Source: Aquisediminimonas profunda
GTDB taxonomy: Bacteria > Pseudomonadota > Alphaproteobacteria > Sphingomonadales > Sphingomonadaceae
Assembly: GCF_019443285.1 (NCBI RefSeq)
Contig: NZ_CP080327.1
Span: 1,856,001 to 1,920,000 of the forward strand
DNA length: 64,000 bases
Reading direction: 5' to 3'
In this document: one piece after another, positions 30,880 through 40,697 of the stretch
Numbering within the stretch: the stretch's first letter is position 1
How the letters are laid out: the number at the start of each line of letters is the position of its first letter
Notes under the pieces: model-generated
Database searches by the model: none
What the model was told of the DNA's origin: nothing
Seen by the model: the letters and a program-made list of their open reading frames with translations, nothing else
Made by a program: the position numbers and the translations under genes

Positions 30880-31179
30880 ATGGCTTATGAAATTGGTGCA
30901 CTTGATGCGTCGCTTGCAGCAGCGGTCGGAAATGATCCGTCGCTTGTCCTGGAATTGCGCGCTGCCCTGATCGATGGCGCGCTTCACTACCGAGACCTTT
31001 TGGCTCGGTCACGCTGCGACGCAAACTGGACGGCAGCAGCGCATCGCCTGAAGGGGCTTGCGGCGAGTTTCGGCGCAGTCACATTGATCGAGGCCGCGGA
31101 TCTTGCGCTCCAGTCCGCGCCCGGCGATCCGGTGGCACTCCGGAAGATCCAGCGCGCTGTCGATATCATCGCGGCCTGA
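30880..31179 (+). CDS. Stand-alone Hpt (histidine phosphotransfer) protein
   Basis: 99 residues forming a single four-helix Hpt domain. The phosphoacceptor is His55 in WTAAAHRLKGLAASFGAVTL, which matches the Hpt consensus AHxLKGxAxxxGA. It lacks any kinase or receiver domain and would pass phosphate between separate proteins. It sits between the divergent coiled-coil protein gene and a histidine-kinase-like gene 1.2 kb downstream. The cognate kinase and receiver are not identified; the neighbouring kinase-like protein has no phosphoacceptor histidine and cannot be a simple donor. Confidence 0.85.
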   Translation: MAYEIGALDASLAAAVGNDPSLVLELRAALIDGALHYRDLLARSRCDANWTAAAHRLKGLAASFGAVTLIEAADLALQSAPGDPVALRKIQRAVDIIAA

Positions 31180-31251
31180 AAGCCGCGGCTTTTCAAAGCG
31201 TCGCGAACATCCTATCGCGCCTCTCGAATTCCTTCGAGGAAAGGCGAATTT

Positions 31252-32409
31252 TTGCCACTTGCCGGCCTCATATTGACCGATGATGATACCCTTGCGCCAG
31301 ACGTAGGCGGGCGGGCGCTCATGCCGATTGCTGGCCAGACTCTGATTGAATATCAGGTGCGGATCGCCCGGGCCTGCGGAGCCGCACATATCGTGGTTCT
31401 TGTGGATCGCATCCCGGCACCTTTGGAAGCCGCGTTTGAGAGGCTTCGCCTGGACGGAATCACGTTTGAAGTCGTGCGCAGCGCGAGCGAGGCTGCAGAT
31501 TGCATTCACCCGGAGGAGCAACTGCTGGTCATGGCCGCAGGTGTGGTGGCAGCAAGGGGTATCGTGGACCACCTCGCTTCCAAGACGGTGCCAACCCTCC
31601 TGACCCTCCGTGACGCGGATACGGTTTCCCATTATGAGCGGATCGACGCTGTGGATCGCTGGGCTGGCCTCGCCTTGCTGAATGGCAAGCTTTTGCGCGA
31701 AACGGCAGCGATGCTTGGCGATTGGACACTTGGTCCGACCTTGTTGCGTATGGCACTGCAAAGTGGGGTTGAGCGGTTGCCAACGGATGGCTCGGGGCTA
31801 TCCCTCGTTCGCAATGAGCAAGAGGCCATGTTTGTGGCGCAGGAACTGGCCGGGCGCAGCCGGTTCGGCGGAAGCGGATTCTGGCAGACGCAAATTGTCG
31901 ATCCTGTTGTCCGTCAGTTCCTGCCTCAACTTCTGGGGCAGAAGGTTACATTGGAGCTTTTGACTGCATTCCCCGCCACGTTGATGGCTGCGGCCATGCT
32001 TGCTGGCGCGTTGGGCTGGATTTCGGCAAGCTTCGGACTGTTTCTTCTTGCAGGCTTTCCCATGGCTGCGGCCGGGGTTCTGGGCGATATTGCAGCGCGC
32101 TCCGATCGCGTGTTGCGTTGGATGGCAGAAGCCAAGTTGCCGCTGCTCCTAGCACTCCTGGGCTTTGCGGGCTGGGCGCTCGATGGCCCGGGGCTTGGTT
32201 GGGGGCCGCTCGTCCTGGCTCTCTGGGCGGGAATCGCCTTGATCCTTCAGCCGCGAACCGGCGTTCGCGAGGCGTGGATTGCCGATGCGGATATCATTGC
32301 GGTTGAGGTTTTCATGGCAAGCCTGATCGGCCAGCCGGTGCTTGGCCTCATGATCGCCGTTTTTCATAGCGTTCTGTCGCAATTCTGGCTTGTGCGCCGC
32401 CAAAGCTGA
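31252..32409 (+). CDS. Degenerate nucleotidyltransferase fused to a membrane domain
   Basis: 385 residues from a TTG start with GGAAAGG upstream. Residues 1 to about 215 have the order of a sugar-phosphate/inositol-phosphate nucleotidyltransferase (MPLAGLILTDDDTLAPDVGGRALMPIAGQTLIEYQV). The glycine-rich GxGxR phosphate loop is gone: DDDTLAPD stands where AAGxGxRxG is expected. Residues about 230-385 form five or six membrane helices and lack the DGxxAR-G-D metal motif of CDP-alcohol phosphotransferases. The layout recalls the bifunctional enzyme that makes di-inositol-phosphate, with both active sites eroded. A non-catalytic role is inferred. Placement between an Hpt gene and a pseudokinase gene suggests a linked function. 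Confidence 0.7.
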   Translation: MPLAGLILTDDDTLAPDVGGRALMPIAGQTLIEYQVRIARACGAAHIVVLVDRIPAPLEAAFERLRLDGITFEVVRSASEAADCIHPEEQLLVMAAGVVAARGIVDHLASKTVPTLLTLRDADTVSHYERIDAVDRWAGLALLNGKLLRETAAMLGDWTLGPTLLRMALQSGVERLPTDGSGLSLVRNEQEAMFVAQELAGRSRFGGSGFWQTQIVDPVVRQFLPQLLGQKVTLELLTAFPATLMAAAMLAGALGWISASFGLFLLAGFPMAAAGVLGDIAARSDRVLRWMAEAKLPLLLALLGFAGWALDGPGLGWGPLVLALWAGIALILQPRTGVREAWIADADIIAVEVFMASLIGQPVLGLMIAVFHSVLSQFWLVRRQS

Positions 32410-32425
32410 TTTAGCACCTCTTAAC
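32410..32425 (+). promoter_or_regulatory. Candidate CtrA-like box (TTTA-N7-TTAAC)
   Basis: The sequence TTTA, seven bases, then TTAAC is one mismatch from the CtrA consensus TTAA-N7-TTAAC and ends two bases before the ATG at 32427. If it is a promoter element, transcription would begin downstream of that ATG and the in-frame ATG at 32487 would be the true start. This is a short motif and may be chance. Confidence 0.25.
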
Positions 32426-32426
32426 C

Positions 32427-33875
32427 ATGATTGATCTAGACTGTCTGAATGGCAGTGCACGCCCTTCGTTCGGCCCGCATTCTCCAATGACGGAGAGTGA
32501 GGAGGTTGTCGTCAATGGCACGGTCGATCGGCAGGGCCGGTTGATCGCAGCGGATCCGCGCCTTCTCGCCCTCCATCTCGGTGCCGGTGGCGAGGAAGGC
32601 GGGATTTTGGCCATTCCGCAAATCGCATCCCTGGCCCGCTTGGCCCGGACACTTGGTGTCCTGGTCTCGCGAGGGGTCGTTGCTGCAGATGGATCACGCG
32701 ATCTCGATCTGTGGGTTCGGGCAAGGCCCGATGGCGAACGCGTTGAGCTTGCGATTGCAGGCTGGGAAGAACTGCCTGCGCCAGCCCATGATCCAATCTT
32801 CCTGCAGAACCGTGCCCGGGATTTCGCGAAGCTTGAAAGCGACGGAAACTGGGCTTGCGATGATCAACTCAGGCTGACAGACGTCGAACCGGAACTGATT
32901 TCGCTGTCCGGCGTCGATGCCCTGGATGCGCTTGGCCAGCCCTTGACCCGATTTTTCCGACTGACCGAAGATGAACAGGGCGATCTGCCTTTGCTTGTTG
33001 CTGTTGCAGGGCGCCACGAATTCTTCATGCAGCTGGCAGAGTTGCGCAGCTTGCCGAATGCGCGTCTCTGGCTTCATGGTGAAGCAAGGCTTGCAGAGGA
33101 TGGCAGCTTTGCAGGCTTTTCCGGCGGATATCGGTTGATCGAGCGCTCGCTTGCCCCTTCGAGGACAGATATCGTCCCGCGCTCGCCAGTGGATGACGGA
33201 TTTTCCCAACGACTTGAGACAGCATTGCGCACACCGCTGGCGCGCATCATCGACAACGCCGAAGCGATCAGCGGCCAAGGTGAAGGTCCGCTGCGCCATG
33301 ACTATGTCGATTACGCCGGAGATATTTCTGCTGCCGGTCGGCACCTTCTGGGCTTGGTGGATGACCTTGTCGATTTGCAGGCGGTCGAACAGCCAGGCTT
33401 CCGGATTGAAACGGAAATTATCGATCTTGCCGACATTGCCCGGCGTGCAGCAGGGCTTCTCGGTGTAAGGGCGGCAGACAGGGGCGTGCGGATCGACCTG
33501 CCTCCCCGGGACGAAGTACTTGAAGCGCACGGAGAATTTCGCCGTGTCCTTCAGATCCTGGTCAATCTGATTGGCAATGCCGTGCGCTATTCACCCAAAG
33601 ACTCAAGCGTCTGGCTGCGCACCGAGCAGGAGGGAGACCTCGCGGCGATCATTGTCGCGGATCAGGGCAAGGGCATTGCGCTGGACGATCAGGCACGGAT
33701 CTTCGATAAATTCGAACGGGTCGATCCGTCAGAACCCGGTGGCAGCGGGCTTGGCCTCTTCATTTCACGCAAGCTTGCGCGTGCCATGGGCGGGGATATC
33801 ACGCTCGACAGCGCACCCGGCCAAGGCGCGCGTTTTGTACTCACCCTGCCAATGGCGAAGTTGCCCGACGCCTAG
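32427..33875 (+). CDS. Histidine-kinase-like protein without the phosphoacceptor histidine
   Basis: 482 residues. A PAS-like N-terminal part (about 25-120) and an intermediate sensor-like part lead to a DHp/ATPase core. The H-box reads [23 protein letters not shown]: Thr265 is exactly where the phosphorylated His stands in the consensus (HELRTPL becomes TALRTPL). The ATP-binding lid region looks complete: [10 protein letters not shown] (381-390 region), DQGKGI (412-417), FDKFER and [13 protein letters not shown] (438-450). ATP binding without autophosphorylation is therefore predicted. No membrane segment is seen. ATG 32427 is taken as start; ATG 32487 is possible, and neither has a strong ribosome-binding site. 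It ends convergent with gltA, overlapping by 4 bases. Confidence 0.85.
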   Translation: MIDLDCLNGSARPSFGPHSPMTESEEVVVNGTVDRQGRLIAADPRLLALHLGAGGEEGGILAIPQIASLARLARTLGVLVSRGVVAADGSRDLDLWVRARPDGERVELAIAGWEELPAPAHDPIFLQNRARDFAKLESDGNWACDDQLRLTDVEPELISLSGVDALDALGQPLTRFFRLTEDEQGDLPLLVAVAGRHEFFMQLAELRSLPNARLWLHGEARLAEDGSFAGFSGGYRLIERSLAPSRTDIVPRSPVDDGFSQRLETALRTPLARIIDNAEAISGQGEGPLRHDYVDYAGDISAAGRHLLGLVDDLVDLQAVEQPGFRIETEIIDLADIARRAAGLLGVRAADRGVRIDLPPRDEVLEAHGEFRRVLQILVNLIGNAVRYSPKDSSVWLRTEQEGDLAAIIVADQGKGIALDDQARIFDKFERVDPSEPGGSGLGLFISRKLARAMGGDITLDSAPGQGARFVLTLPMAKLPDA

Positions 33876-35158
33876 CGTTTGTCGACGGGAACGTAGTCCC
33901 GTTGGGCAGGGCCGGTATAAAGCTGACGCGGCCGCCCGATCTTCTGTTCAGGATCCGAAATCATCTCGTTCCATTGCGCGACCCAACCAACGGTGCGGGC
34001 AAGCGCAAACAGCGCCGTGAACATGGTTGTCGGGAAGCCGATCGCGGACAGGATCACGCCCGAATAAAAGTCCACATTCGGGAACAGCTTCTTCTCGATG
34101 AAATAGGGGTCGTTCAGCGCCATGTGCTCGAGCTGCAAGGCAACTTCAAAGACCGGGTCTGAGACGTTCAGAGCCTCGAACACTTCGCGCACAGTGCTTT
34201 GCATCACCGTCGCCCGCGGATCGTAATTCTTGTAGACCCTGTGGCCAAATCCCATCAGTCGGAAGGGGTCGTCCTTGTTCTTCGCACGTTCGATATAGTG
34301 CGGAATCCGGTCAGGCGTGCCTATTTCGCGGAGCATGTTGAGGGCTGCTTCGTTCGCACCGCCGTGCGCTGGGCCCCAGAGGCACGCAATGCCGGCGGCT
34401 ATGCAGGCAAAGGGGTTCGCGCCGGAGGAACCGGCCAAACGAACTGTCGAGGTCGACGCATTCTGTTCATGGTCGGCATGAAGGATGAAAATGCGATCGA
34501 GCGCGCGCTCGACGACCGGGTTCACATAGTAATCTTCAGCCGGCACGCCAAAGGTCATTCGCAGGAAGTTGCCCGTGTAGCTCAGATCATTGCGCGGATA
34601 TAGGAATGGCTGGCCGACGGAATATTTGTAAGCCATGGCGGCAATCGTCGGCATCTTCGCAATGAGGCGATGGCTTGCAACCATGCGCTGATGCGGATCG
34701 GTGATGTCGGTCGAATCATGATAAAAGGCAGAAAGCGCGCCAACGACGCCGCACATGATTGCCATCGGGTGCGCATCGCGCCGGAAGCCGCGATAGAAAG
34801 TCGCCAACTGTTCATGGAGCATCGTGTGGCGGGAAATTGTGCCGGAAAACTTGTCGAGCACATCCTTGCTCGGCAATTCGCCGTTCAGCAGCAGATAGGA
34901 CACTTCCATGAAGCTGGAATGCTCCGCAAGCTGTCCGATCGGATATCCGCGGTGCAGCAGAACGCCTTCATCGCCATCGATATAAGTGATGGCCGAATCG
35001 CAGCTGGCCGTCGACGTGAACCCGGGGTCGAACGTAAACGCGCCCGTCTGCGCATAAAGTTTGCGAATGTCGATGACATCCGGACCAACACTGCCGGAGC
35101 GCACCGGGCAGGATACCTGATTGCCGTTGAGGGTTACCGTCGCGCTGGAGCCGCCCAT
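33872..35158 (-). CDS. gltA: Citrate synthase
   Basis: 428 residues of the hexameric type II citrate synthase; condenses acetyl-CoA and oxaloacetate at the entry to the TCA cycle. The catalytic regions are [45 protein letters not shown] (two catalytic histidines) and [31 protein letters not shown] (Asp region). It ends in [21 protein letters not shown]. It lies 17 bases downstream of gltX in the same orientation. Confidence 0.97.
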   Translation of the reverse strand: MGGSSATVTLNGNQVSCPVRSGSVGPDVIDIRKLYAQTGAFTFDPGFTSTASCDSAITYIDGDEGVLLHRGYPIGQLAEHSSFMEVSYLLLNGELPSKDVLDKFSGTISRHTMLHEQLATFYRGFRRDAHPMAIMCGVVGALSAFYHDSTDITDPHQRMVASHRLIAKMPTIAAMAYKYSVGQPFLYPRNDLSYTGNFLRMTFGVPAEDYYVNPVVERALDRIFILHADHEQNASTSTVRLAGSSGANPFACIAAGIACLWGPAHGGANEAALNMLREIGTPDRIPHYIERAKNKDDPFRLMGFGHRVYKNYDPRATVMQSTVREVFEALNVSDPVFEVALQLEHMALNDPYFIEKKLFPNVDFYSGVILSAIGFPTTMFTALFALARTVGWVAQWNEMISDPEQKIGRPRQLYTGPAQRDYVPVDKR

Positions 35159-35175
35159 GTGTCTTCCTTCCTCAC

Positions 35176-36609
35176 TCAGGCCGCAAGGGCCACTGCTTCA
35201 TCAATACGTGCCAGAGACTCTTCTCGCCCGAGAAGCATCAGCACGTCAAATATTCCTGGCGAGGTCGTTCGACCGGTGAGCGCAGCCCGCAAAGGCTGAG
35301 CAACCTTGCCAAGGCCCAGTCCGGCATCCTCTGCGACCCGACGTACCGCAGACTCCAGCGCGGTTTCGTCCCATTCCGAACTGCCACCAAGTGCACTCGA
35401 GACAGACTCGAGCAAATCTCCGGCTCCCCCTTCTAGCAGAGCCTTCGCGCCCTCGTCGAGTGTCAAAGGCCTTGCCTCAAACAGGAACATTGCACCTTCT
35501 GCAAGTCCCAGCGTCGATTTTGCCCGGGGCTTGAGTGAAGTCATTGCTCTGACAAGTGTTTGGACCTCGGGCTCGCTGAGTGTCCGGCCCAATTTTCTTT
35601 CGATCATTGGTTGCGCAATTGCAGCAAGGCGCGAATCCTCTGCCTCGCGAAGGTAGTGGCCGTTCAAATTCTCCAGCTTCTTGAAATCGAATCGGGACGG
35701 AGAGCGGCCGACGCCATCCAGGTCGAACCAGGCAATTGCCTGTTCCCTGCTGAAAATCTCGTCATCCCCATGCCCCCAGCCAAGGCGCATCAGGTAATTG
35801 TTGATGGCTTCCGGCAGGTATCCAAGCTCGTCGCGATAGGCGTCGACACCCATCGCACCATGTCGTTTCGAAAGTTTGGCTCCGTCCGGGCCATGGATAA
35901 GCGGCACATGTGCGTAGATCGGTTCCTGCCAGCCCATCGCACGAATCAGCGCCAGTTGGCGAAACGCGTTGTTGAGATGATCGTCACCGCGGATCACATG
36001 GGTTATTCCCATGTCGTAATCATCAACGACCACGGAGAGCATGTACGTCGGTGTTCCGTCCGATCGCAGCAGCACGAAATCGTCCAGCTCTTCGTTGTTG
36101 ACTGTAACCGGGCCCTGGACCCGATCGTTGATCGTGACACTGCCTTCTCGTGGTGCTTTGAGCCGGATCACAAAGGGCGCGCCGTTCGGAGCCTCTGACG
36201 GATCGCGGTCGCGCCAACGGCCATCGTAACGCATGGGAAGCTTGGCGGCGCGCTGCGCTTCCCGCATGGCCTCAAGCTCTGCCGACGTCGCATAGCAGCG
36301 GTAAGCATGTCCGCTTTCGAGCAGTTGATTGGCCACTTCAGCGTGCCGGGCCGCCCGCGCAAACTGAAAGACAACGTCGCCGTCCCAATCAAGGCCCAAC
36401 CACTGCAACCCGTCGATAATGGCATCAATGGCTGCATCCGTTGATCGCGCCCGATCCGTATCTTCGATGCGCAGCAGGAATTTTCCCCCATGGTGACGGG
36501 CATACAGCCAGTTGAAAAGAGCCGTCCGCGCACCGCCGATATGCAGGAATCCGGTAGGCGAAGGGGCGAAACGCGTAACGATGCCCGCTTCTGACTGTCC
36601 TGCGCTCAC
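35176..36609 (-). CDS. gltX: Glutamyl-tRNA synthetase
   Basis: 477 residues; charges tRNA-Glu (in many alphaproteobacteria also tRNA-Gln, followed by amidation). Class I signatures are [25 protein letters not shown] (HIGH motif as HIGG), LLRIEDTD and [12 protein letters not shown] (KMSKS motif as KLSKR). The GTG at 36609 is preferred: GGAG lies about 9 bases ahead and the protein then reads [24 protein letters not shown] at 36633 is in frame. It is divergent from comEC, 44 bases away. Confidence 0.95.
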   Translation of the reverse strand: MSAGQSEAGIVTRFAPSPTGFLHIGGARTALFNWLYARHHGGKFLLRIEDTDRARSTDAAIDAIIDGLQWLGLDWDGDVVFQFARAARHAEVANQLLESGHAYRCYATSAELEAMREAQRAAKLPMRYDGRWRDRDPSEAPNGAPFVIRLKAPREGSVTINDRVQGPVTVNNEELDDFVLLRSDGTPTYMLSVVVDDYDMGITHVIRGDDHLNNAFRQLALIRAMGWQEPIYAHVPLIHGPDGAKLSKRHGAMGVDAYRDELGYLPEAINNYLMRLGWGHGDDEIFSREQAIAWFDLDGVGRSPSRFDFKKLENLNGHYLREAEDSRLAAIAQPMIERKLGRTLSEPEVQTLVRAMTSLKPRAKSTLGLAEGAMFLFEARPLTLDEGAKALLEGGAGDLLESVSSALGGSSEWDETALESAVRRVAEDAGLGLGKVAQPLRAALTGRTTSPGIFDVLMLLGREESLARIDEAVALAA

Positions 36610-36653
36610 CCTGTCTGTCTCCGTGCCTGCCAATTCAGGCTGGAGCCCCTAGC

Positions 36654-38876
36654 ATGGCAATTGCGCACCTTCAAAGGGGGCTGGGCAAATGGCTTGACCG
36701 CATTGAAAACTGGCTGGATCGCGAGCGCGATCAGTTTGCGCTCTGGTTGCCCGTGATGCTCGGTTCGGGAGTCGGGCTCTGGTTTGTCCTTGAGACACGC
36801 TTTTTGTGGATCGCGGTGATTGCGGCCGGCCTCGCTTTGGCACTTGCAGCATCTGTCTGCGACCTTGGCCGCCGCGTTGCCACCGCGATGCTTTGGGCCG
36901 GTCTCAGCATTGCGGGCGGTTGCGCCCTTGTATGGCTGAGAAGCGGAGAGGTTGCGGCACCTCGTATCGAGCGACCTTTAGTCGTAAGGTTCGGCTCCCG
37001 AATTCTCGCAATCGACGCACTTCAAGGCAAGGACGGGAGCCGGCTGCTGCTTGCCCCTTTCTCCGGTCAAAGGCTCCCTCCCAGAGTCAGGGTATCTGCT
37101 GATGCCGACAAGCTCGCATCAGACCTTGTTGTGGGTGAGGATGTCAGTGTGCGCGCCAGGCTGGTGCCGCCGCCCGATCCGGCGATTCCTGGCGGCTATG
37201 ACTTTGCCCGTGCGGCATGGTTTCAACAGATTGGCGGCACAGGCAAGGCACTTGATCCAGTGAAACGGCTCGGCCTTCTTCCGCGGAGCGAAGTCTCGTT
37301 GAGGCAACGCATCACTGCGCACATCCATGAACGCCTGAGCAGCAGCGCTGGTGGAATTGCTGCTGCTTTTGCCACAGGTGATCGCGGCGGAATTTCCGAA
37401 GACGATGAGGATGCAATGCGCGCAAGTGGCCTCACACATCTTCTGTCGATAAGCGGGCTTCACATTACGGCCGTTGTAGCAGCGACAATGTTTGTGACGC
37501 TCCGGCTGCTGGCGCTCAGCCCCTGGCTGGCGCTGCGCGCCCCGCTTGTGCTGGTTTCCGCTGCCTTTGGGGCCCTTGCGGGGATTGGCTATACGCTTCT
37601 CACAGGCGCGGAGGTCCCGACAATACGGTCTTGCATTGCCGCATTGCTCGTCCTCGCCGGACTTGCCATCGGGCGAGAAGCCATGACACTCAGGCTTGTG
37701 GCAACAGGTGCCCTGATTGTCCTTCTGATCTGGCCCGAATCGCTTGTCGGTGCGAGCTTCCAGCTCAGTTTCGCTGCCATAACCGCGATTGTTGCTCTGC
37801 ATGAGCATCCACGCGTCCGCGCAGCCACGATGCGCCGCGAAGAAGGCATGTTGGCGCGGCTGGTGAGGGAAATGCTGTCCTTGCTGCTGACTGGTCTCGT
37901 CGTCGAACTGGTTCTCGCGCCGATTGCCCTTTTTCATTTTCACAAATCGGGCCTGTATGGCGCCCTCGCCAACATTGTCGCAATTCCCATGACAACCTTT
38001 GTCGTGATGCCGCTGGAGGCTCTTGCCCTGCTCTTTGACGCTGCAGGGCTCGGCGCCCCGTTCTGGTGGGCAACAGGATTGAGCATTGACGCCCTGCTAT
38101 GGATAGCGCGCACCGTGGCGACGTTTCCCGGGGCGGTGGCAACCTTGCCTGCAATTTCCGATCCGGCTTTTGGTGCAATGCTGTTTGGCGGCCTCTGGAT
38201 ACTGCTTTGGCGGACGGGACCCCGCTGGCTGGGGCTGCTGCCGTTCCTGGGCGGCGCGCTGCTCTCCGCCATTCGACCTGGGCCCGACCTGCTGATCAGC
38301 GGGGATGGCCGCCATCTTGCTGTCCGCAGCGATGATGGTCGCGTTGCCCTGCTCCGGGCGCGGACAGGCGATTATATGAAGGACCTGCTTGCAGATCGCT
38401 CCGGCGAGCTTGATCCTCTTGTCGACCTGGATAACGTGTCCGGGGCGCGGTGCAGTCGCGATATCTGCGTCGTTTCGCTGCTCCGCGACGGACGTCCCTG
38501 GCGCATTGCCGCGACCAGAAGTTCCTACGCCGTTTCGCGAGCAGGCCTTGTCGATCTCTGCAGGGTCACAGACATATTCGTGAGCGATCGCGCCTTGCCG
38601 AAGGCCTGCAATCCACGCTGGCTGAAGCTGGACAAACCAGTTTTCCGGAAGACCGGGGGGCTGGCCATCAACCTCTCAACCTCGCAGGTCGAGAGCGTGC
38701 TGAAGCCAGTCGACGATCACCCTTGGCGTCTTTCCCGTCGGTCGTTCAATAACGGCGGAGAAGTCCGGCCAAAAGCCCTTGCACGCGAACCTGGTTCGGT
38801 GCGTAGCGTTGCGGCTGATAGGCCCGGTTTGCAGGGTCAAGCCGAACCATCGAACCTTCCCGGCGGAAATATTTAA
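36654..38876 (+). CDS. comEC: ComEC/Rec2 family DNA-uptake membrane protein
   Basis: 740 residues. An N-terminal membrane-anchored beta domain (about 30-230) is followed by the Competence core, with [44 protein letters not shown] and around ten membrane helices. A C-terminal metallo-beta-lactamase-like region (about 540-700) lacks the HxHxDH zinc motif, so it is probably not a nuclease. The family forms the channel for transforming DNA. The reading frame continues past the usual end (DDHPW) by about 50 residues into the 3' end of lexA, giving a 131-base convergent overlap. No other competence gene is in the window. Confidence 0.9.
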   Translation: MAIAHLQRGLGKWLDRIENWLDRERDQFALWLPVMLGSGVGLWFVLETRFLWIAVIAAGLALALAASVCDLGRRVATAMLWAGLSIAGGCALVWLRSGEVAAPRIERPLVVRFGSRILAIDALQGKDGSRLLLAPFSGQRLPPRVRVSADADKLASDLVVGEDVSVRARLVPPPDPAIPGGYDFARAAWFQQIGGTGKALDPVKRLGLLPRSEVSLRQRITAHIHERLSSSAGGIAAAFATGDRGGISEDDEDAMRASGLTHLLSISGLHITAVVAATMFVTLRLLALSPWLALRAPLVLVSAAFGALAGIGYTLLTGAEVPTIRSCIAALLVLAGLAIGREAMTLRLVATGALIVLLIWPESLVGASFQLSFAAITAIVALHEHPRVRAATMRREEGMLARLVREMLSLLLTGLVVELVLAPIALFHFHKSGLYGALANIVAIPMTTFVVMPLEALALLFDAAGLGAPFWWATGLSIDALLWIARTVATFPGAVATLPAISDPAFGAMLFGGLWILLWRTGPRWLGLLPFLGGALLSAIRPGPDLLISGDGRHLAVRSDDGRVALLRARTGDYMKDLLADRSGELDPLVDLDNVSGARCSRDICVVSLLRDGRPWRIAATRSSYAVSRAGLVDLCRVTDIFVSDRALPKACNPRWLKLDKPVFRKTGGLAINLSTSQVESVLKPVDDHPWRLSRRSFNNGGEVRPKALAREPGSVRSVAADRPGLQGQAEPSNLPGGNI

Positions 38877-39432
38877 GAGTGGCCTCGGAGTCGTCCACAA
38901 GTGCGACCACAATCTCGCCCTCGCGGGCCGTGTCTGCCTTCCGGATCAGGGCAAAATCCCCGTCCAGAATTCCAGCCTCGACCATCGAATCTCCCGACAC
39001 TTCGAGTGCATAATGTTCGCCCGAACCCAGCAACGCTGCCGGAACAGCAAGCATCGACTGACCCTCGAGGGCCTCGATCGGCATGCCTGCGGCAATTCTG
39101 CCATGGAGCGGAATTTCATAAACATCATTGGCCGCAATGGGCTTGCCCTTGGGAGCCATTGTCTTGGGTGCCAGATTGACGACATTGGTGGTCGAAACGG
39201 GTCGCGTATCCCCGCCACGATCCGGCATCCGCACGACTTCCAGAGCCCGGGCTCGATTGGCCAGACGTCGGATAAAGCCACGTTCTTCAAGAGCGGAAAT
39301 CAGTCGATGCACTCCGGACTTGGACTTGAGATCGAGGGCTTCCTTCATTTCCTCGAACGACGGCGAGACACCAGTGTCAGAGAGCCGGTCATGAATGAAA
39401 CACAGCAGCTCATGTTGTTTGCGGGTCAGCAT
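38746..39432 (-). CDS. lexA: LexA repressor
   Basis: 228 residues; SOS repressor that self-cleaves when RecA is activated. The winged-helix domain is [45 protein letters not shown]. The scissile Ala115-Gly116 lies in [11 protein letters not shown], the nucleophile is Ser149 in [12 protein letters not shown], and the base is Lys187 in [10 protein letters not shown]. The start at 39432 has GGAGG seven bases ahead, better than the ATG five codons earlier. Two GTTC-N7-GTTC boxes lie upstream, so autoregulation is expected. Its 3' end overlaps that of comEC. Confidence 0.97.
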   Translation of the reverse strand: MLTRKQHELLCFIHDRLSDTGVSPSFEEMKEALDLKSKSGVHRLISALEERGFIRRLANRARALEVVRMPDRGGDTRPVSTTNVVNLAPKTMAPKGKPIAANDVYEIPLHGRIAAGMPIEALEGQSMLAVPAALLGSGEHYALEVSGDSMVEAGILDGDFALIRKADTAREGEIVVALVDDSEATLKYFRREGSMVRLDPANRAYQPQRYAPNQVRVQGLLAGLLRRY

Positions 39433-39451
39433 CTCGGGTGCCTCCAATAGG

Positions 39452-39466
39452 GAACGAACGAGGAAC
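39452..39466 (-). promoter_or_regulatory. SOS box (LexA operator), proximal to lexA
   Basis: On the lexA strand this reads GTTCCTCGTTCGTTC, an exact match to the alphaproteobacterial LexA consensus GTTC-N7-GTTC. It starts 20 bases from the lexA ATG and touches the predicted -10 element, so bound LexA would block transcription start. Confidence 0.85.
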
Positions 39467-39494
39467 TTCTACTAAGGAGATTCCAACACGTCAA
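39466..39494 (-). promoter_or_regulatory. Predicted lexA promoter
   Basis: On the minus strand a TTGACG -35 (39489-39494) and a TAGAAG -10 (39466-39471) are separated by 17 bases. The -10 is a weak match, but the placement between two SOS boxes and 34 bases ahead of the start codon fits an autoregulated lexA promoter. Confidence 0.5.
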
Positions 39495-39501
39495 GCAGAA
39501 T

Positions 39502-39516
39502 GTTCTCTAAAGGTTC
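39502..39516 (+). promoter_or_regulatory. Second SOS box, distal to lexA
   Basis: Reads GTTCTCTAAAGGTTC on the plus strand, again an exact GTTC-N7-GTTC. It lies 7 bases beyond the predicted -35 of lexA and 9 bases from the moeA stop codon. It faces opposite to the proximal box, so two LexA dimers could flank the promoter. Confidence 0.75.
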
Positions 39517-39524
39517 GCGCTTCT

Positions 39525-40697
39525 TCAGTCCAGAATATAGATCGGGACTGTATCCCCGATGTCTGCGGCGGGCGCATTCGGTGGTCGAACGATCAGGCAA
39601 TCGGCACCGGCAAGCCCGCCCAGCGAAGCGCTGTCGTTGGGTCCGACAGGCACGACTCCGGCAGCCGTGTTGCGGGCGCGAAGATGGTCGATGCGTTCGC
39701 CATTGGCGGGCAGGGGGGCGGCAACCCGGACGGTGAATTGTCGCGCAAGGGGTGCGTTGGCGCCGGCCAGCGCAGCAGCAACAGGCTTCGCAAACAGCAG
39801 GGCCGTAACGAAGGCAGACACGGGATTGCCAGGCAGACCAAGGACGAGCATGTTGCCAAGTTGTCCGGCCATGACCGGTTTGCCGGGCCGCATTGCAACC
39901 TTCCAGAAGTCGAGCTTAGCGCCGCAAGCCTCCAGTGCCGGCCTGACCAGATCATGATCCCCGACAGACGCACCGCCCAGCGTGATCAAAAGGTCTGCAT
40001 CGGCCGCCCGTATCGCTGCGACAATTTCAGATAGATTGTCAGGAATGATTCCTATTCTTTTGATATCACACTTCAATTCATCAAGAAGTCCGGCAAGCAT
40101 CGTGGTATTGGATTCTGGTAGGAAGTCATCGCCGGCGTCCACCCCTGGCGCGACCAGCTCGTCACCCGTAGCAATCAAGGCGACCCTTGGCCGGCGGCGG
40201 ACGGTCAATTGGTCATAACCCCCGCCTGCGGCCAGCGCGACCTGCGCAGGCATCAGCCGGTCGCCGCTCTTGATCAACAGATCACCTGCGCGAAAGTCCG
40301 AACCCTGCTGACGGATGTGTCGACCCGTGATGGGAACGTCCGCAGGCGCTACCCGGATGATGTTGCCGTCTCTGACAATATTCTCCTGAATCACGACGGC
40401 ATCTGCCCCGTGCGGCACGGCAGCGCCCGTAAAGATACGCGCCGCTTCACCGTCTCCGACCCGGCCTGCGAAGGGACGCCCCGCGGCTGACTCCCCGATG
40501 ACGCGCCAGGGGCCGACGCTTCCCCCAGCCATCGCATAACCATCCATCGCTGACAGGGCCCGCGCCGGCTGCGTCCGCTTCGAATAAACGTCATCTGCCG
40601 ACCAGCGCCCGGTCGCGTCCGCGAGCGAGACGGTCTGCAGCGGCAGGGGGCTTGCAAGCGCGACCAGCCGTGCTTGGGCGGCTTCAAGCGAGATCAT
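39525..40697 (-). CDS. moeA: Molybdopterin molybdenumtransferase MoeA
   Basis: 390 residues; inserts molybdate into adenylylated molybdopterin. Motifs are the N-terminal helix [47 protein letters not shown], and the MoCF domain [14 protein letters not shown] with [20 protein letters not shown] and [29 protein letters not shown]. The ATG at 40697 gives a 4-base overlap with the moaC stop. The stop at 39525 leaves a 92-base gap that contains the lexA control region. Confidence 0.95.
   Translation of the reverse strand: MISLEAAQARLVALASPLPLQTVSLADATGRWSADDVYSKRTQPARALSAMDGYAMAGGSVGPWRVIGESAAGRPFAGRVGDGEAARIFTGAAVPHGADAVVIQENIVRDGNIIRVAPADVPITGRHIRQQGSDFRAGDLLIKSGDRLMPAQVALAAGGGYDQLTVRRRPRVALIATGDELVAPGVDAGDDFLPESNTTMLAGLLDELKCDIKRIGIIPDNLSEIVAAIRAADADLLITLGGASVGDHDLVRPALEACGAKLDFWKVAMRPGKPVMAGQLGNMLVLGLPGNPVSAFVTALLFAKPVAAALAGANAPLARQFTVRVAAPLPANGERIDHLRARNTAAGVVPVGPNDSASLGGLAGADCLIVRPPNAPAADIGDTVPIYILD

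Noticed and set aside
31180-31192. AAGCCGCGGCTT followed by TT after the Hpt gene
   Set aside because: A palindrome without a loop cannot form a normal terminator hairpin.
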